Shown here piece after piece: positions 1-11,149 of a stretch of 64,000 nucleotides of DNA. Source of the DNA: Roridomyces roridus (taxonomy: Eukaryota > Basidiomycota > Agaricomycetes > Agaricales > Mycenaceae); the NCBI GenBank assembly GCA_029378245.1, contig JARKIF010000164.1:1-64000 (forward strand), given 5' to 3'. The notes under the pieces are model-generated. The model had not been told where the DNA came from, did not search any database, and was given only the letters and a program-made list of their open reading frames with translations. Made by a program: the position numbers and the translations under genes. The stretch's first letter is position 1. Each line of letters starts with the position of its first letter.

Positions 1-772
1 GACTGCGAGAGCAGCAATGGTGAGGATGAAACCGCATTCCGGACGAATAATCAATGAATGTAGGGAGAGAACGTGGTCGGTGGGCTACCGTGGTGGGGGA
101 AAATTTGTCAATGAGCGAGCAGCTGCATGTTTTTCGCGCTTAAAAGAAAGCTGGTGCGACCGACGCGATCGGAGTGTGGAGCGATACTCAGGAGCATTCA
201 GGAGTAGTTATTTATTTGAGACGCCTGGGCGGGATGAAATTTTCCGTCGGAGAGGGTTTCAATGCCAGAGAAGGGGAGTTGGAAGCGAGTGATGACTCTC
301 GTGGGTTGTCGTTGGATATGAGAGCCACCGCCATGAGTTTCGGGCTGAGGGCAAGTCGCGGATGGGAAGATGGACGTCGGGATCAAAGAGGTCGGGATGA
401 CTAAGCTGAGCCACTCTTGCCTGGACCATCGATTTTCCGCGACTGCTCTTTGAATCCGCGTCTGTGTTCTGCCAGTGGTTTAGGCGGGATTCTCTGACAC
501 CCAAACGGCGCGCCTCGTGGCTCTCGCCGACCTCCTCGGGACGGAGAATCTTGGAGACTCTGGAAACTCTCGTCTCTCGCTTAGATCTGTTGACCATTGT
601 CCTCGGGCCACACTCGGGAGTCGGTAGCCACCCAAAATGCTTCCGTGCCCGTGCTCTATTGTGCGCTGTTCGCAGGCTCACGCACAATGGCGCAGAGTTA
701 GTCGCTTAACGGCCAAATCCCAAAATGGCAAACACTCTTGGAAGAACTCTGGCATTGTTCGTCATGGGAGAG
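1..772. other. intergenic, no gene recognised
   Basis: No reading frame here has a recognisable domain, a credible splice pattern or codon use like the neighbouring genes. The last 80 bases belong to the core promoter of the gene that starts at 829. Confidence 0.5.
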
Positions 773-779
773 TATAAAG
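773..779 (+). promoter_or_regulatory. TATA box of the Ser/Arg-rich gene copy 1
   Basis: TATAAAG lies 56 bases before the ATG at 829. The stretch before it, CATTGTT followed by GGAGAGTATA, is matched at the same place in front of the paralog at 43496. The signal is seen directly; its use as a promoter is inferred from position and conservation. Confidence 0.6.
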
Positions 780-828
780 GACTGCGGTCTGCTCGACATC
801 CCCCACACTGCACTCACCGACGTCCACC

Positions 829-1703
829 ATGTCTGCTTCACCCATCACCTTCCAATACGACGGCGCCGACGAGTTGGACCTCGGCTGCCCACACTCCCCC
901 ACCAGCTCCCTCCGCGCCGTCTTTGTCCGTTCTAGGCCAACGTCGATGGCCGTCTCCGACGTCGACCCCACCGAGTTCATCAACTTCCCCACCGAGCTCT
1001 CTGCCTATGGCATGGCTCCAGTCTCCGTCCCCCGCATCGACCCCCGCGCCTCCCGTCAAGTTGAGGAAGAAGAAACCCAGTGCCGACACCGCCTCGGTGC
1101 GCACGATGTTGACTACCCGCACTGCTCCCATCCGAGCTGTCCGTCGACCCGTCGTCGTCGTCGATGACGATGATGATGATGTCGAGAACGTGCCACCGAC
1201 CAGGCAAGACAAGCCTCTGCCCCGCCGCCGTGGTACCTGGACGGTATCCGTGGCGCGTGTCGGGCATCTTCACTCGCAAGCCCTCTTCTGTCAAGCAAGG
1301 CGTTTCAGCCCCCGCTCCCTCCCCCATCGACGACAAGTCCACCCCCGCTCCCATGATCATCCCTACCCCGCGCCACACAGCGAGCAAGTTCTCCCTCCGC
1401 TCACACGCCAACACAGTCGGCAAGGCGGCACCTGTATCGTACACTGTCACCAAGGCTGAGACCCCCGCCCAGCGCAAGAAACGCGTCCGCCGCTCGAGGT
1501 CGTTCTCTGGCTTCACCAACATGGGCCGGGGCGACGAGTCGGATGATGACCTTGACGAGGCGACTCTCGAGGCTACGCGCTCTGCGGCGGGGTTCGGGTG
1601 TCTTTGGCGTTATGAGGAGGAGGAGGAGGATCAGACTGGCGAGGGCGTTGGTGGAGATGAGTTTGAGGCGACGGGGCTTTTGGAGCGTGGGGTCGAGTTT
1701 TGA
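829..1703 (+). pseudogene. broken copy of a Ser/Arg-rich basic protein gene
   Basis: This is a paralog of the intact single-exon gene at 43496-44344, and its function is unknown. Shared blocks occur in order: SPTSS near the start, RSRPTSMA, a KKK patch, ENVPPT, TWT, SGIF-RK, SKFSLRS, and the basic RVRRSRSFSGFT block near the end. The copy cannot be read in one frame. It starts in the frame of 829, moves by one near 1020-1060, and moves again near 1243-1256. GT...AG pairs of 40 and 37 bases could be drawn there, but both are very short, and the second would delete the conserved SGIF block. Frameshifts are therefore more likely, by decay or by sequencing error. The tail after the basic block is acidic and unlike the paralog. 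Basic, Ser-rich and probably disordered; location not predictable. Confidence 0.6.
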
Positions 1704-2214
1704 GTTTCGGTTTCTTGTTTTGGGTTTCTCTCTTTGGTGCGTCTTCTTTCTTATCATTCGATCTTCGTCGCTTACGAGCCTTGTAGATTTTCTTTCTGGT
1801 TTTCATTGCGCTACACCGGTGTCCTCTCATCTCATTCTCATCTCTCCTACCTACCCGCCGCGCCATCCTCCTTCTTTACCCCGCTCTACTTATGCCCCAT
1901 GCCATATGATACATGCATGTCCGCGCTACCTCTCTTTCTTCCTCTACCTACCTCGCGCCACCCCCGACCTATCTTCACTCCGCTCTTGTCTTTGTTGTAC
2001 TTCCTCAGCTGCTTCATTTATTCAACATTTTCTTGCAATCCGTTTTCACAATGCGGTGTTCTGAGATCGTCATATGATCTTTGTGAATCTCGCGTCTACT
2101 TCCACCAAGACCAGCCCGCCTGTATTCTTGCCAGAACATTCGAGTACTTGGACCAATCAACCGACGGTGCAAGGTATAGCTATATAGTAAAACCTAGTTA
2201 GCGCGCCCATTAAC
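1704..2214. other. intergenic, pyrimidine-rich
   Basis: Probable 3' untranslated region of the preceding gene followed by C/T-rich sequence. No conserved coding potential was found before the tRNA gene. Confidence 0.5.
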
Positions 2215-2310
2215 TCTTGACTAGTATATCGGTTCAGTACACCCGCTTGTCATCATCTTGGAGCTGACAGATTTCCGCGGGAGAGCAGGGTTCGACTCCC
2301 TGGTCGAGAG
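2215..2310 (+). tRNA. tRNA-Asp(GUC) with a 23-nt intron
   Basis: A full cloverleaf can be drawn. The acceptor arms TCTTGAC (2215-2221) and GTCGAGA (2303-2309) pair with one G-T wobble, and G2310 is the discriminator. The D stem is GTAT/GTAC. The anticodon stem is CCCGC (2242-2246) with GCGGG (2277-2281). The anticodon GTC is at 2249-2251. The T stem is CAGGG/CCCTG around the loop TTCGACT. The intron 2253-2275 sits in the canonical place, one base after the anticodon, and contains TGAC that can pair with the anticodon, as in other eukaryotic pre-tRNAs. A-box and B-box match the pol III consensus. Confidence 0.93.
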
Positions 2311-2314
2311 TTCC

Positions 2315-2319
2315 TTTTT
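2315..2319 (+). terminator. RNA polymerase III terminator
   Basis: A run of five T residues starts five bases after the tRNA discriminator base, the usual pol III stop signal. Confidence 0.7.
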
Positions 2320-2567
2320 GCTCATCCGTTTAACTCATGAATCCCTTTACCTATCCTCGGTTGTTTCGTCCACGCAGAGTCCTCCCATTCCATCCCCATC
2401 CTCTCCCCTTTCTTCCTCATTCAATTCCGCTTGACCAACCGCCGTGGCAAAATGAACAAACCACGATCTCACGGAACCAACGATGACGGAGTGATCACGC
2501 GCCCAATGTCCATGGGGTGCTCCAGGAACCGCCTCTCATCGCTCAGATTTCTCTCCCACCAACCACC

Positions 2568-3827
2568 ATGCCCCCTCCTCCCCCGGCTTTCCAGTTTGAC
2601 GGCGACGTACTTTGCATTTGCTTCAACACTTGAAGATACAACTGAACTATCTAGGTGGCGATCGTCACGGGCGCGGGGTCTCGTCTCGACGGTAAGCTCC
2701 CAACGCCTCTTCTCTCGTTACCCTCAAACCTGAATTCAACAGGTGAAATCGGCAACGGCCGCGCAACAGCGATCCTCCTCGCGCGCCAAGGCGCCAAAGT
2801 CGCACTACTCGACTACAACCTCGCCTGGGCTCGCGAGACAAAACGAATGATCGACGCAGAGGGAGGCGTTTCCGAAGTCGTTCAGTGTGATGTTACGAAG
2901 GAGAAGGAATGTGAGGCGGCTGTGAGGAGGGTGGTGGAGATGTGGGGTAAGGTGCATGTGCTTGTTAATATCGGTGAGCCCTTCTTCGTGCTGGGACTGT
3001 TGGAGGGGTAGCTGAGAGCTGATGGGTGAACAGTTGGGGTGGGTGGCCCGCATGGCAATGTTACTGAAGTTGACTTGGAGGCTTGGGATCGGGACTTTCG
3101 GATTAACGTGCGTTTACTACTTGCTGGTTTAATTTCTGAGGCTGAATGTTTTTCCCCCGGTACAGGTAACATCCATGGTCATGATGTCGCGCTACGCCAT
3201 CCCCGAAATGAAAAAAGTCGGGCGGGGCGCGATCGTCAACATGTCGTCCGTTTCTGGGCGTGAGTCGTCATCATTCTGCTTTCCCTGGTCACTTACCAAG
3301 CAAGGACACAGTATTGGGTGGTAATCCCGGCGTGTTATACCCCGTCAGCAAGGGCGCTATTATCCAGCTCACCCGCGCTATGGCGGCACATCATGGACCT
3401 GATAATATTCGGTGAGTGCCCATATCACGATTCACCGCCGTCTTTCAAAGTTGAACGTTGAACTCGTTTAGCGTCAACTGCGTCGCCCCAGGGATGGTCT
3501 ACGTACGTCTCTCTAAACCCATCCTGTTTCCAAAGTTGACCTTTTTTTTTCGAACAGACACCCATGGTCCGCGGTCGTGGTATGACAGACGAACTGCGCC
3601 AAAAGAGGATCAACCAGAATCTTCTGCGTCAAGAGGGCACGGGGTGGGACGTTGGCTACGCGATCCTATTCCTCGTCTCACGCGAAGCGCGATGGATCAC
3701 TGGAGTTATATTCCCCGTCGACGGTGGGACGACGGCGGGGAACCCGAATCGGCCGGCGTTGGGGGAGGATACGCTGGCGAAGGAGAACTTGGGTAACGCG
3801 GAGGAAGGTGAAAGTGCAAACAACTGA
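2568..3827 (+). CDS. short-chain dehydrogenase/reductase (SDR)
   Basis: Classical SDR of 291 residues that should oxidise or reduce an alcohol/ketone with a nicotinamide cofactor; substrate unknown. Eight exons: 2568-2606, 2655-2691, 2743-2973, 3034-3107, 3166-3259, 3312-3411, 3472-3502 and 3558-3827; phases agree throughout. The Rossmann nucleotide motif (TGAG, then GEIGNGRA) is near residue 18, with a few extra residues inside the glycine motif. An Asp at the end of strand beta-2 (VALLDYN) favours NAD(H). The catalytic Ser is in NMSSVSG and the Tyr/Lys pair in YPVSK. VAPGMV follows, then the C-terminal GVIFPVDGG motif of the family. The ATG at 2568 gives the only start that joins in frame to the VAIVTGAG strand. 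A copy of the last exon and its 3' flank lies at 10658-10841. Cytosolic by lack of a signal peptide. Confidence 0.85.
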
Positions 3828-4240
3828 GTGTATTCACGTAAAGGATGTATATATGAGAAATTGAATTCAAAGATGGAACAAAATCGATTTGAGAATCCAA
3901 CTTGAGGCCTGAGGCTTCAAGTGTTGAACTCATCGTGCTCCAACCACGCCGTGCGACAACGAGTCTTCGTTGGATATTTGACTTGAATGTACCTACTCTA
4001 GATGACCGACCACCTTGCGCCCGTTCGGACTGTCTGATTTCTGGCTCGAATCCTCACCGGCACCTCCCCGAGCCCAAACGTCGTCCCATATACTCACACC
4101 CTCCATGGTCGTAATTCCATCCAGGGTACTCGTATATATCTACCAGGTAGATGCACACTTCTTTGGATTGGTTTACACATATGGAGAGAGAAATTTATAC
4201 ATCCGTCGAACATTCAACACTCCACCAATCTCAACACCCC
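3828..4240. other. intergenic between convergent genes
   Basis: 3' flank of the SDR gene, facing the 3' end of the minus-strand kinase-like gene. The first 60 bases recur near 10800-10860 beside the SDR fragment. Confidence 0.5.
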
Positions 4241-5646
4241 CTACCCCTCCTTCTCCTCCCCATCATCCCCAGCCTCCCCATGGCCTCCCTCCGCCCTCTC
4301 CGTATAAAACGCCCTCATCTCCTTACTCATCCCCCCCCTATCCTTTCGTTCCACATACACAGGCAGGGGCCTCACCCCCCTCACCATCCTCCCAAACTGC
4401 CTAAACCGCTGCTTCACTCTATCATCCCACGCCATCCGCACGCCCGGCTGGCGCAGCTCCCAATTACTCAACCGCCCACACAGATCGTCGAGTTTCTGGA
4501 TGGCCTCGCCGATGGTCGGGCGCTTGGCCGGGTCGGGGAGCGTCATTTCGTCGATCAGGGGTTGAAGGAAGAGGAGAGGCGGGTGGGGGGTGGGCGTCTG
4601 CAAGCCAAGTTCAGATTGATTGACTCACACAGCTGAAGGGAGGAGATAGAACTTACCCATTCACGATGCTGGAGCGGCGTCACATAGAGAAAATCCTCCT
4701 TGATCATGTTGCCCAGAAAATAAACGTCGGTCGGGAAGGGATCACACTCGAACGGGGACCCATCTTGGTGTTCTGGAGGAGATTGGTCGCCGCCGAGGAT
4801 GACATCTTCGAGAGGCAGACCGTTGGCAGGATCGTATTGGCGGGAAAGACCGTAGTCGATGGCATAGTAGCGAGGCCAGCATTCGGTACGAGTGATTGTG
4901 CGTGCGATCGTTCGGTATTTTCGGCCATAGTGTGTGATGACGGGATGAAAGCCGTCGGGATAGAGGCGCGTGGGATCTTGGACGAAATTGAGGGAGTTGC
5001 AATCGCTGTTAGAAGAATTAGTACGGATCGAGAGAGGGAGAGCAAGACGCACCGATGCGCTATAAAGTGTTCGTGCATATATTCAATGCTCTGCGAGATT
5101 GTGAGAATGGGCGAGGAGAGTATACATGATACTCACCTCGAAAGTCTGCTTCAGACAGTCCACGACCTCGCCTACAGTGTCAAACGCTGGATCGTCGATA
5201 CGGACGCAGCGGACCATAACAAGAATGTGCCGGTCAGAATCAAGTGGATCGTCTAGAATATCGAGAATCGGGATACTGTGGTTTCTGGAGTGTCCAGCGT
5301 GCGGTGGAGAGGCTAGCAAACGCGCAATGCCGACTTCTTCTGGGTGTTCAGCTGTGGAGACGGACTTGAGGAGGACCTGGCTGCCGTCCGAGATGCGCTG
5401 AGCGTCCATGATGGAGCGACGCTGCGAGGGTATTCGAAAAGTCATTGAGAAACAACTGGGCGGGCTCACAGCGTGCTTTGCTCCATACTCGCTCAGGTCG
5501 CGGCCACGCAGCTCCTTCAGTTTCATGCCGGGATAGAACTTGGGTCGCAGGCGGTACCCGCTCTTCTCCAGAAAGTCACGACGGAGAAGCCAGTCCCGTT
5601 CGTATGTAACCTCGGGGCGGTCGTCTACGGCAGAGCGACGAAGCAT
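4241..5646 (-). CDS. protein-kinase-like protein
   Basis: 401 residues from five exons: 5470-5646, 5137-5421, 5053-5090, 4657-5005 and 4241-4597 (read on the minus strand). Kinase-fold landmarks are visible: a Lys in LLKSV, an acidic helix C (HPEE), the catalytic-loop motif HRDCN followed by N two residues later, DYG in place of DFG, PPE in place of APE, and DVY with the buried Asp of subdomain IX. No glycine-rich loop is obvious, so ATP binding is uncertain, and this could be a divergent kinase or a pseudokinase. Such stand-alone kinase-like proteins are common in Agaricomycetes. The C-terminal 60 residues are basic, then acidic. The start ATG at 5646 lies 118 bases downstream of the stop of the coiled-coil gene on the same strand. 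Target unknown. Confidence 0.75.
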
Positions 5647-5764
5647 GGTGGTAGCGGAGAAAGGGGCGTTGATCTCTGACTGCCGAACTACTTCCGAGTG
5701 AATACCTTCTTTCGTCTACACTAGGATTGCCTTACTTACAATGAAATTAAAGAATATATAGCCT

Positions 5765-8700
5765 TCACTCAACGTCCGCACTAGCATCATCCACCGAAAC
5801 CGGGGGCACCCCCAACGCACTCGGCCTCCTCGCTCGTCCAGGCGACGAATGCCCAACCCCAAGCCCAAGCATATACACACCCGAAATCGTGCGCTGCCTG
5901 GGCCTTGCCTCTTCCACCTGCTGCACCGGCGCGACATACGCCGGCATCGCCACCCTCAGCCCAAGACCCTCAAGAGGGCCAAGCCTAGCAGCAGACGTCG
6001 AATGCCTCAACCGCGGACTCGTCATGACGCTCCCAAACGTAGGCGTAAATGCATCAGGTGAAGGCGTCCCGCTCCTTAGCCACGAACCCCACCCGCCCTC
6101 CTTCTCTCTCTCCTTCAATCGCTGCTGCTGGTCATCCACGACGGCCTCGGCTGGCGGTGCATAAACCACCCTCTTCACCGCCCCAATATCATGCTCCACA
6201 TCTTCCAGCTTCTTCATAAATCCAGCATGCGCCTGAGCATCCCGCTCTACAAACACAGCCACCTGCGCACGCACCTCCTTCTCCGCCTCACTCTCTTCTT
6301 TCTCCTTTCCTTCACGTTCTGGAGCAAGACCAACAAGCGTCTCCCATCCACGTGCCAGCACCCGCTCATCCGCAACGCGAATCTCAAGCTCCACCCGTGC
6401 ATCCTCCGTATAATCATGAAGACGCTCCACCGCCCCTCGCAGCGCCAAATCTTTATCTTTCCCACCACCAGCGAGTGCAGTGCGGAGGTCTTCAAGCGCG
6501 CGGTGGCATGCGAGGAAGGCGCGTTGGAGAGACGCGTACCGTTCCCTGGCGGCGGCGAGGTCTGCGAGGAGGGGGTTGGTCGGGGTATCTGCATCAGCGA
6601 CGGGGAAGACAACGGCGTTGCTCGGGGCCTGTGGTTCCTCAAGTTTGGGCTCCCCAGCAGAGAAACCAGTGGGAGTAGATGGAAACACCACCGAGGCCAC
6701 TGCAGCCTGTGGCGTAGCAGACGCTGAGATGGGCAAGACGACACTGTCGGTCGTGGGCTCCCCAGCAGAGAAACCACCATCGGTAGATGGAAACACCACC
6801 GAGGCCACGGCAGCAGAGGATAGAGTCGATTCATCCGGGGCAGCAACACCGGGCGCTGAGATGGGGAAGACGATGCTCTCGGCAGCAGGAGATGCGAGGG
6901 TGGCGGCTGCTTCGTAGGAGGGTGGTAACTGGAGGGTCGACATGCCGACATCCAGAGCAGTCTCGAGCGCAGGTGATGGCACTCCCTCATCGTCCACCGT
7001 GGCGCCTTCATCCTCGAGCGCATCCTCCACATCCTCCTCCTCCTCCTCAAAGTCCTCCAAAAGCCGACTGGGCGGCAACCGCGGCGACGGCTGATGTACC
7101 TCAAGCTCAGCCATCGGCGTAATCGGTGTATCGTCCACAGAAGGGGAAGGAAGTGAGATTTGCGGTGTCGGAATAGCCAGCTCAGGAACTGGCTTGGGCG
7201 GCAACGGTGGAGGAGGCGTAGAAGTATCATTGGCAGCAGCCTCTTCCTCCCGCTCCACTTTCCTCACCTCCTCGCCAGCCCCGTGAGATTCAGCCTCAGC
7301 CTCCGCCTTGACCCTCCTGCCAACCTCACCCTCCAGCTCCTTCACCAACATCTCCACCGCCCCCTCAAGGACACACATCCGCCCCTCGCTCCCTGCATCT
7401 ACATCCACATCCACATCCACCATTGACGGACTATCCAGCATCTTCAGTACGCCGTGGACATCCGCGAGGAGGGTATGTATCGCCTTCCCCTGTAGATCTT
7501 CTGAGGACGATGCAGAGGCAGAGTTAGAGAGAGCCATCCTCCCGACAGCTCTCTTCAGACTCTCCACCACGCGCGCCTCGCGCCCCACGAGCCTTACGCG
7601 GAGCGCTACTTCTCGTCGACGGCCCACGGATGCGATGGCTTCGCGACGGCCGGCTTCGTCTAGCCGGGTCCTAGAGGGATAGTTAATTTTCTGATCAAGA
7701 TGGAGGAGGAGAAGGCGGGAGGAGAAGCGAGTCTCGTGACGGAGTGTCGGTAGCACAGTAAAGGTATGGGTAAGAGGAGAAGAAGCAGCGGCGCAGAATG
7801 AAGAAGAAAGAAGGACGAAGCCAGAGTCAAAGGATAAGAATGAAAGAATCACCCACCTCCCCTCCCTCTCCCTCCTCTCACTTCTATCCGCTCGCTCCGT
7901 CTTCTCGGCTAGCTCAGCCTGTAGCGTAGCCAGCGTCGCAGCGTGCCTCGCGCGGAGGGACGACAGAGAGGCGTGTAGCGCTGTCGTGGTGTGCTGCGTG
8001 AATTTCCTGGAGGTGAAGGCATGAGAATCGGCTCGAGAATAAGAGAAATGGACACTCACATGTACCTCTCCACCATGCCCGCAGCACTGCTGTCCTCGAC
8101 GCGCCCGACCTCCCTCTCAAACTTGGCTTTCGCCAGCTCGGCACCAAGCTCTTCCACAAGAGCTTGTACGGCCTTGAGCTCCCCGTCCTTGACGTCAGCC
8201 TCGTTTTGCAGCTCCGCGAGCCGGGCCTCGGTAGCCACCGCAGAGTCAGCGAACGACGACAAGAGGGGGGCGAGATGGGCCTTTTGGGCTGCAAGCATTT
8301 CTTCAGGTGTCGGTGCAGGGTCCACCAGCGTCGTACTGCTCCCATCCGCCCACGGCTTCCCATTTCCATTTCCGCGTGGAGACGTCGGCTGTCGTCCTTC
8401 AAGCCTCCTCACGAGAGCAGCATACTCCTCTACAGCCCTCTCACTCATCCTGCCCTCCTCCCTCGCCCCAGCCAGCTCTATCTCGAGTTCACGGACACGC
8501 ACCCTTGCTTCCTCCTCCCTCCCCCGGGCACGCACAGCAGCAGCATACGCCTCCTCCGTCTTGTGCCGCTCAACAGCAGTCACTCCCACCGCGACAGCAT
8601 GAGCATGTGTAGCCTCTGCCAAGGCATTCTCCGTCAACGTCAGTTTCGTATTCAACCGCCGCAACGAGAGCGTGAGCTCTGCAGCCACGGCCTTTTGCTG

Positions 8701-8990
8701 CGTCTGCTTCTCCGAGGTCGCAGGATGTGCACGGAGGACATCAAGCTCAGTGCGTAGCCTGGCATTGTTGGATTCGAGCTGTGCGAGGCGTTCGGAGAGC
8801 GTGCTCGTGTCGAGAGCGTGGCGTTGGAGTTTGAGGGAGGCGGTGTGGGCTTCATTCTAAGATAGATGTAGGTTCCACGTCAGAGAGATGGGTTGAGGAG
8901 GGGAAGAACCTGAAATCGTTCGGCGTCGATGCGTAGACTGCGGAGCTCTTCGTTTAGAGGGTGTGAGGCGTCAAGAGTTTGCGACGCCAT
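5765..8990 (-). CDS. large coiled-coil protein, function unknown
   Basis: 977 residues from four exons: 8910-8990, 8060-8856, 7857-8006 and 5765-7670. The first 330 residues are heptad-rich (Leu/Glu/Ala/Arg) and should form a long coiled coil. A second helical region follows, then acidic Pro/Ser/Thr-rich linkers, then a short helical block and a Ser/Arg-rich tail. The Pro-rich part contains PPPPLPPKP, a possible SH3 ligand. A repeated module (VVFPST...GFSAGEP) occurs twice in the middle. The third intron (7671-7856) is 186 bases, a multiple of three, and has no in-frame stop, so retained and spliced mRNAs would both be readable. I chose splicing because the retained stretch is hydrophobic and unlike its surroundings. 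No signal peptide. A scaffold, motor adaptor or septum/cytoskeleton role is possible but not shown. Confidence 0.7.
6647..6808 (-). repeat. intragenic duplicated module
   Basis: Two copies of about 54 bases (6647-6700 and 6755-6808) inside the coiled-coil gene, nearly identical in DNA. They encode the repeated VVFPST...GFSAGEP module in the disordered part of the protein. The reading frame is preserved. Confidence 0.75.
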
Positions 8991-9190
8991 GCGTTGTTTA
9001 GTGTAGGTGAGAGGTTAGGGAGAGAGAGACATGCCGAGCGATCGCATGATCCGCAGTCATCCAATTCGGAAGGTAGTTTCCACGGTTGTTCCACGGTCCA
9101 AAGCAAGTCCAAAGTTCGTTCAAATTTCAAACGCGTTACGCGACCGGTCTACTTAGTGATTGACTGGTGCTGCAGATGAGCGGAGGGCCG

Positions 9191-10247
9191 TCAAGCGCCT
9201 ACAGCTGCCTCCCTTGCCAATCTCTCGCGTTCTCTCGCCTTCATCTCCTCTTGAATCTTGACTCTCCTCGGTATCACAGTCTCCCTTCCTCCCTGGATCT
9301 CCCACTGCCCATCCAATCCTCCTGGGAAGCCCAACTCGCGCAGCGTCTTCTGCTCCACCAGACTGTACTCGCCTCCCCCTGAAAGGTGGAACGGCGCTTT
9401 GAGTGATACAGGCGGGTTGGTAATCACCCGAGGGATGCGAGTAACATTCTTGGTAGCGGAGTGGACCATGAGCGGGTGTAGCAGGTACACATCGCCGACC
9501 TCGCCCGTCATCTCGTGAAAACTGGCGTCCGACGCCAGCTCAGGGTTCTTGACGATGGCCTTGTAGAAATCGAGCTGGTCGCTGCCCGTCGACTCGGGTG
9601 TTCCGCGCGGTTGCATCCAGGGAGACACACCATTCGGGTTGTTGTACTAGGTAAAGGCGTTCATCAGCAAGGATTCCGGAAGACTAACGAATTGTTTTTG
9701 AACCCACCAGATGCTTTGCGACGGCTCTAATGCCATCGGTGCAGATCGCAGTACCCCCGCCGCCTGGACCGATATCACTGAAGATCGGGATGACGAGCAG
9801 GGCTTGTTCGGGCGATTCGAGAAAATGCACGAAAAAGTCGCCGTCGACGTGCCACTCCCCTAGGTCCCTCAGTGCAACCGGACCTTGACCGTCTTCAATG
9901 CCCAGATTGACGATGAAGCCGTCGTGCCACCTCTTGGTGCCTTCAGTTATACGATCTTCGCCGCCGACGAGTTCGCAGATCACGCTCCAGGCTTTGGGTG
10001 CGAACTCTGAGATGGGGACGGAGGTGTGGAAGGGCATGTTGATGCGTTCGGCCGTCCAAGTCGATTTGTCGATGGGGGACATGCCGAGGCGGGTCCATAA
10101 GTTCGAGGTGAATGCTTCCGACGTCTCGCGGGAGAAGCAGTTGGACACCTTCACGAAACCGTGGGCTAGGAAGTGAGCTTCCTGCTCGGGTGTGAGGACG
10201 CTCTCGGGGGCCATGGTGGTGTGGTGGTGGTGCAGAGCAAGGGTCAT
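9191..10247 (-). CDS. phytanoyl-CoA dioxygenase (PhyH) family protein
   Basis: Fe(II)/2-oxoglutarate-dependent dioxygenase of 331 residues, two exons (9708-10247 and 9191-9646). The metal-binding H-x-D is in EWHVDGD; the distal His is in VHSATKN with a following Arg for 2-oxoglutarate. PLMVHS and the preceding GDVYLLHP strand fit the jelly-roll core. An internal ATG at 10214 (MAPESV) is an equally good start, because the 11 residues before it are mostly His/Thr. The substrate cannot be told: the family includes lipid, halogenated-compound and secondary-metabolite hydroxylases. The gene stops 200 bases downstream of the coiled-coil gene's start, on the same strand. Two direct repeats lie just upstream of the start. 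Confidence 0.8.
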
Positions 10248-10280
10248 TTAAACAGTGCCTTACATAAAACAGGCGTCAAC

Positions 10281-10352
10281 CGCGAGAACTTCGGCTCGAT
10301 ATGCATTTTTTCAACTTAAACACGCGTCGCCGAACGCGAGAACCTCGGCTCA
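10281..10352. promoter_or_regulatory. direct repeat upstream of the dioxygenase gene
   Basis: Two copies of a 23-base unit with core GCGAGAACYTCGGCTC followed by ATATGC, starting near 10282 and 10329. They lie 35-105 bases in front of the minus-strand dioxygenase start. Position suggests a duplicated upstream element; no binding factor can be named. Confidence 0.4.
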
Positions 10353-10657
10353 ATATGCTCTCTTTCATTTTAGGAGACCTGCTGTGCCGCGTCTCCGAAC
10401 TGCGCAGAAGCATTCAATGACTTGAGAAACTTGGCGGCAGACCGGCTTTGACGTACATGCCGTTTTTCAACCACGAACTATATCTGAGCCTCCTTATCTC
10501 GCTTGTCCCTCCCTCAAGTTGTATGAATTCAAGTTGTATGAATTCAAGATTTAGTGAATTCAAATAAAACAAACGACTTGCAGATTGAACTCAATAATCT
10601 ACTCGATGGATTCGAACCACGGAACGCCGATAGGTTGGCCGGTGCTCACTACGAGAT

Positions 10658-10841
10658 GCGAGCCTATTCCTCGTCTCCCGCGAAGCGCGGTGGATCACTG
10701 GTGTCATGTTTCCCGTCGCCGGTGGAGCGACGGCCGGCGCTGAAAGAGGATACGTTCGACGCGGAGGAAGGTGAACAACTGAGAATTTAGTGTATTCAAA
10801 GAATGTCGCGTAAAGGATGTACATACGTGTGAGAATTGAAC
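10658..10841 (+). pseudogene. 3' fragment of an SDR gene
   Basis: The sequence from the FLVSREARWITG region to beyond the stop codon matches the last exon and 3' flank of the SDR gene (about 3660-3870), with scattered substitutions and a deletion in the tail. No upstream exons remain. It ends tail-to-tail against the carboxylesterase remnant. Confidence 0.8.
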
Positions 10842-11149
10842 TCAACGATGGAACAAGACAGGATCCTGCATAATAAATCCAATAGCCTCCTCACGATACG
10901 TATCAGGAACCATTGTCAAATTGTGCCCGTCCAGCTGCATTATCGTCTAAATCAAAATCAAATCCCGCCGGGTGTGATCATGAGCAAGCAAACACTCACC
11001 TGAGCCTGTGCATAGTCATCCCAATGCGGTCCTACATTCCTTTCAGTTGGGAAAACGAAGTTGAGACAACGCACGGCTAGCCCCACGCCCATCGCTCGGA
11101 TTCAACGAAACAGCAAACGAAATCCAATAATCCATCATTATCCGTTCTT

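Noticed and set aside
259..687. 142-codon minus-strand frame
   Set aside because: No domain, no splice context, and composition unlike real genes here.
1021..1280. two short introns (40 and 37 bases) to rescue the 829 gene
   Set aside because: Both are shorter than other introns in the window, have poor donors, and the second would remove the conserved SGIF block.
7671..8006. reading the coiled-coil gene straight through the 186-base stretch
   Set aside because: Donor GTGGGT and acceptor TAG are good, and the retained part is hydrophobic and unlike its neighbours, so I modelled an intron.
10600..10660. possible tRNA on the minus strand at the B-box near 10610
   Set aside because: The T stem has a mismatch, and the upstream part does not form D or anticodon stems.
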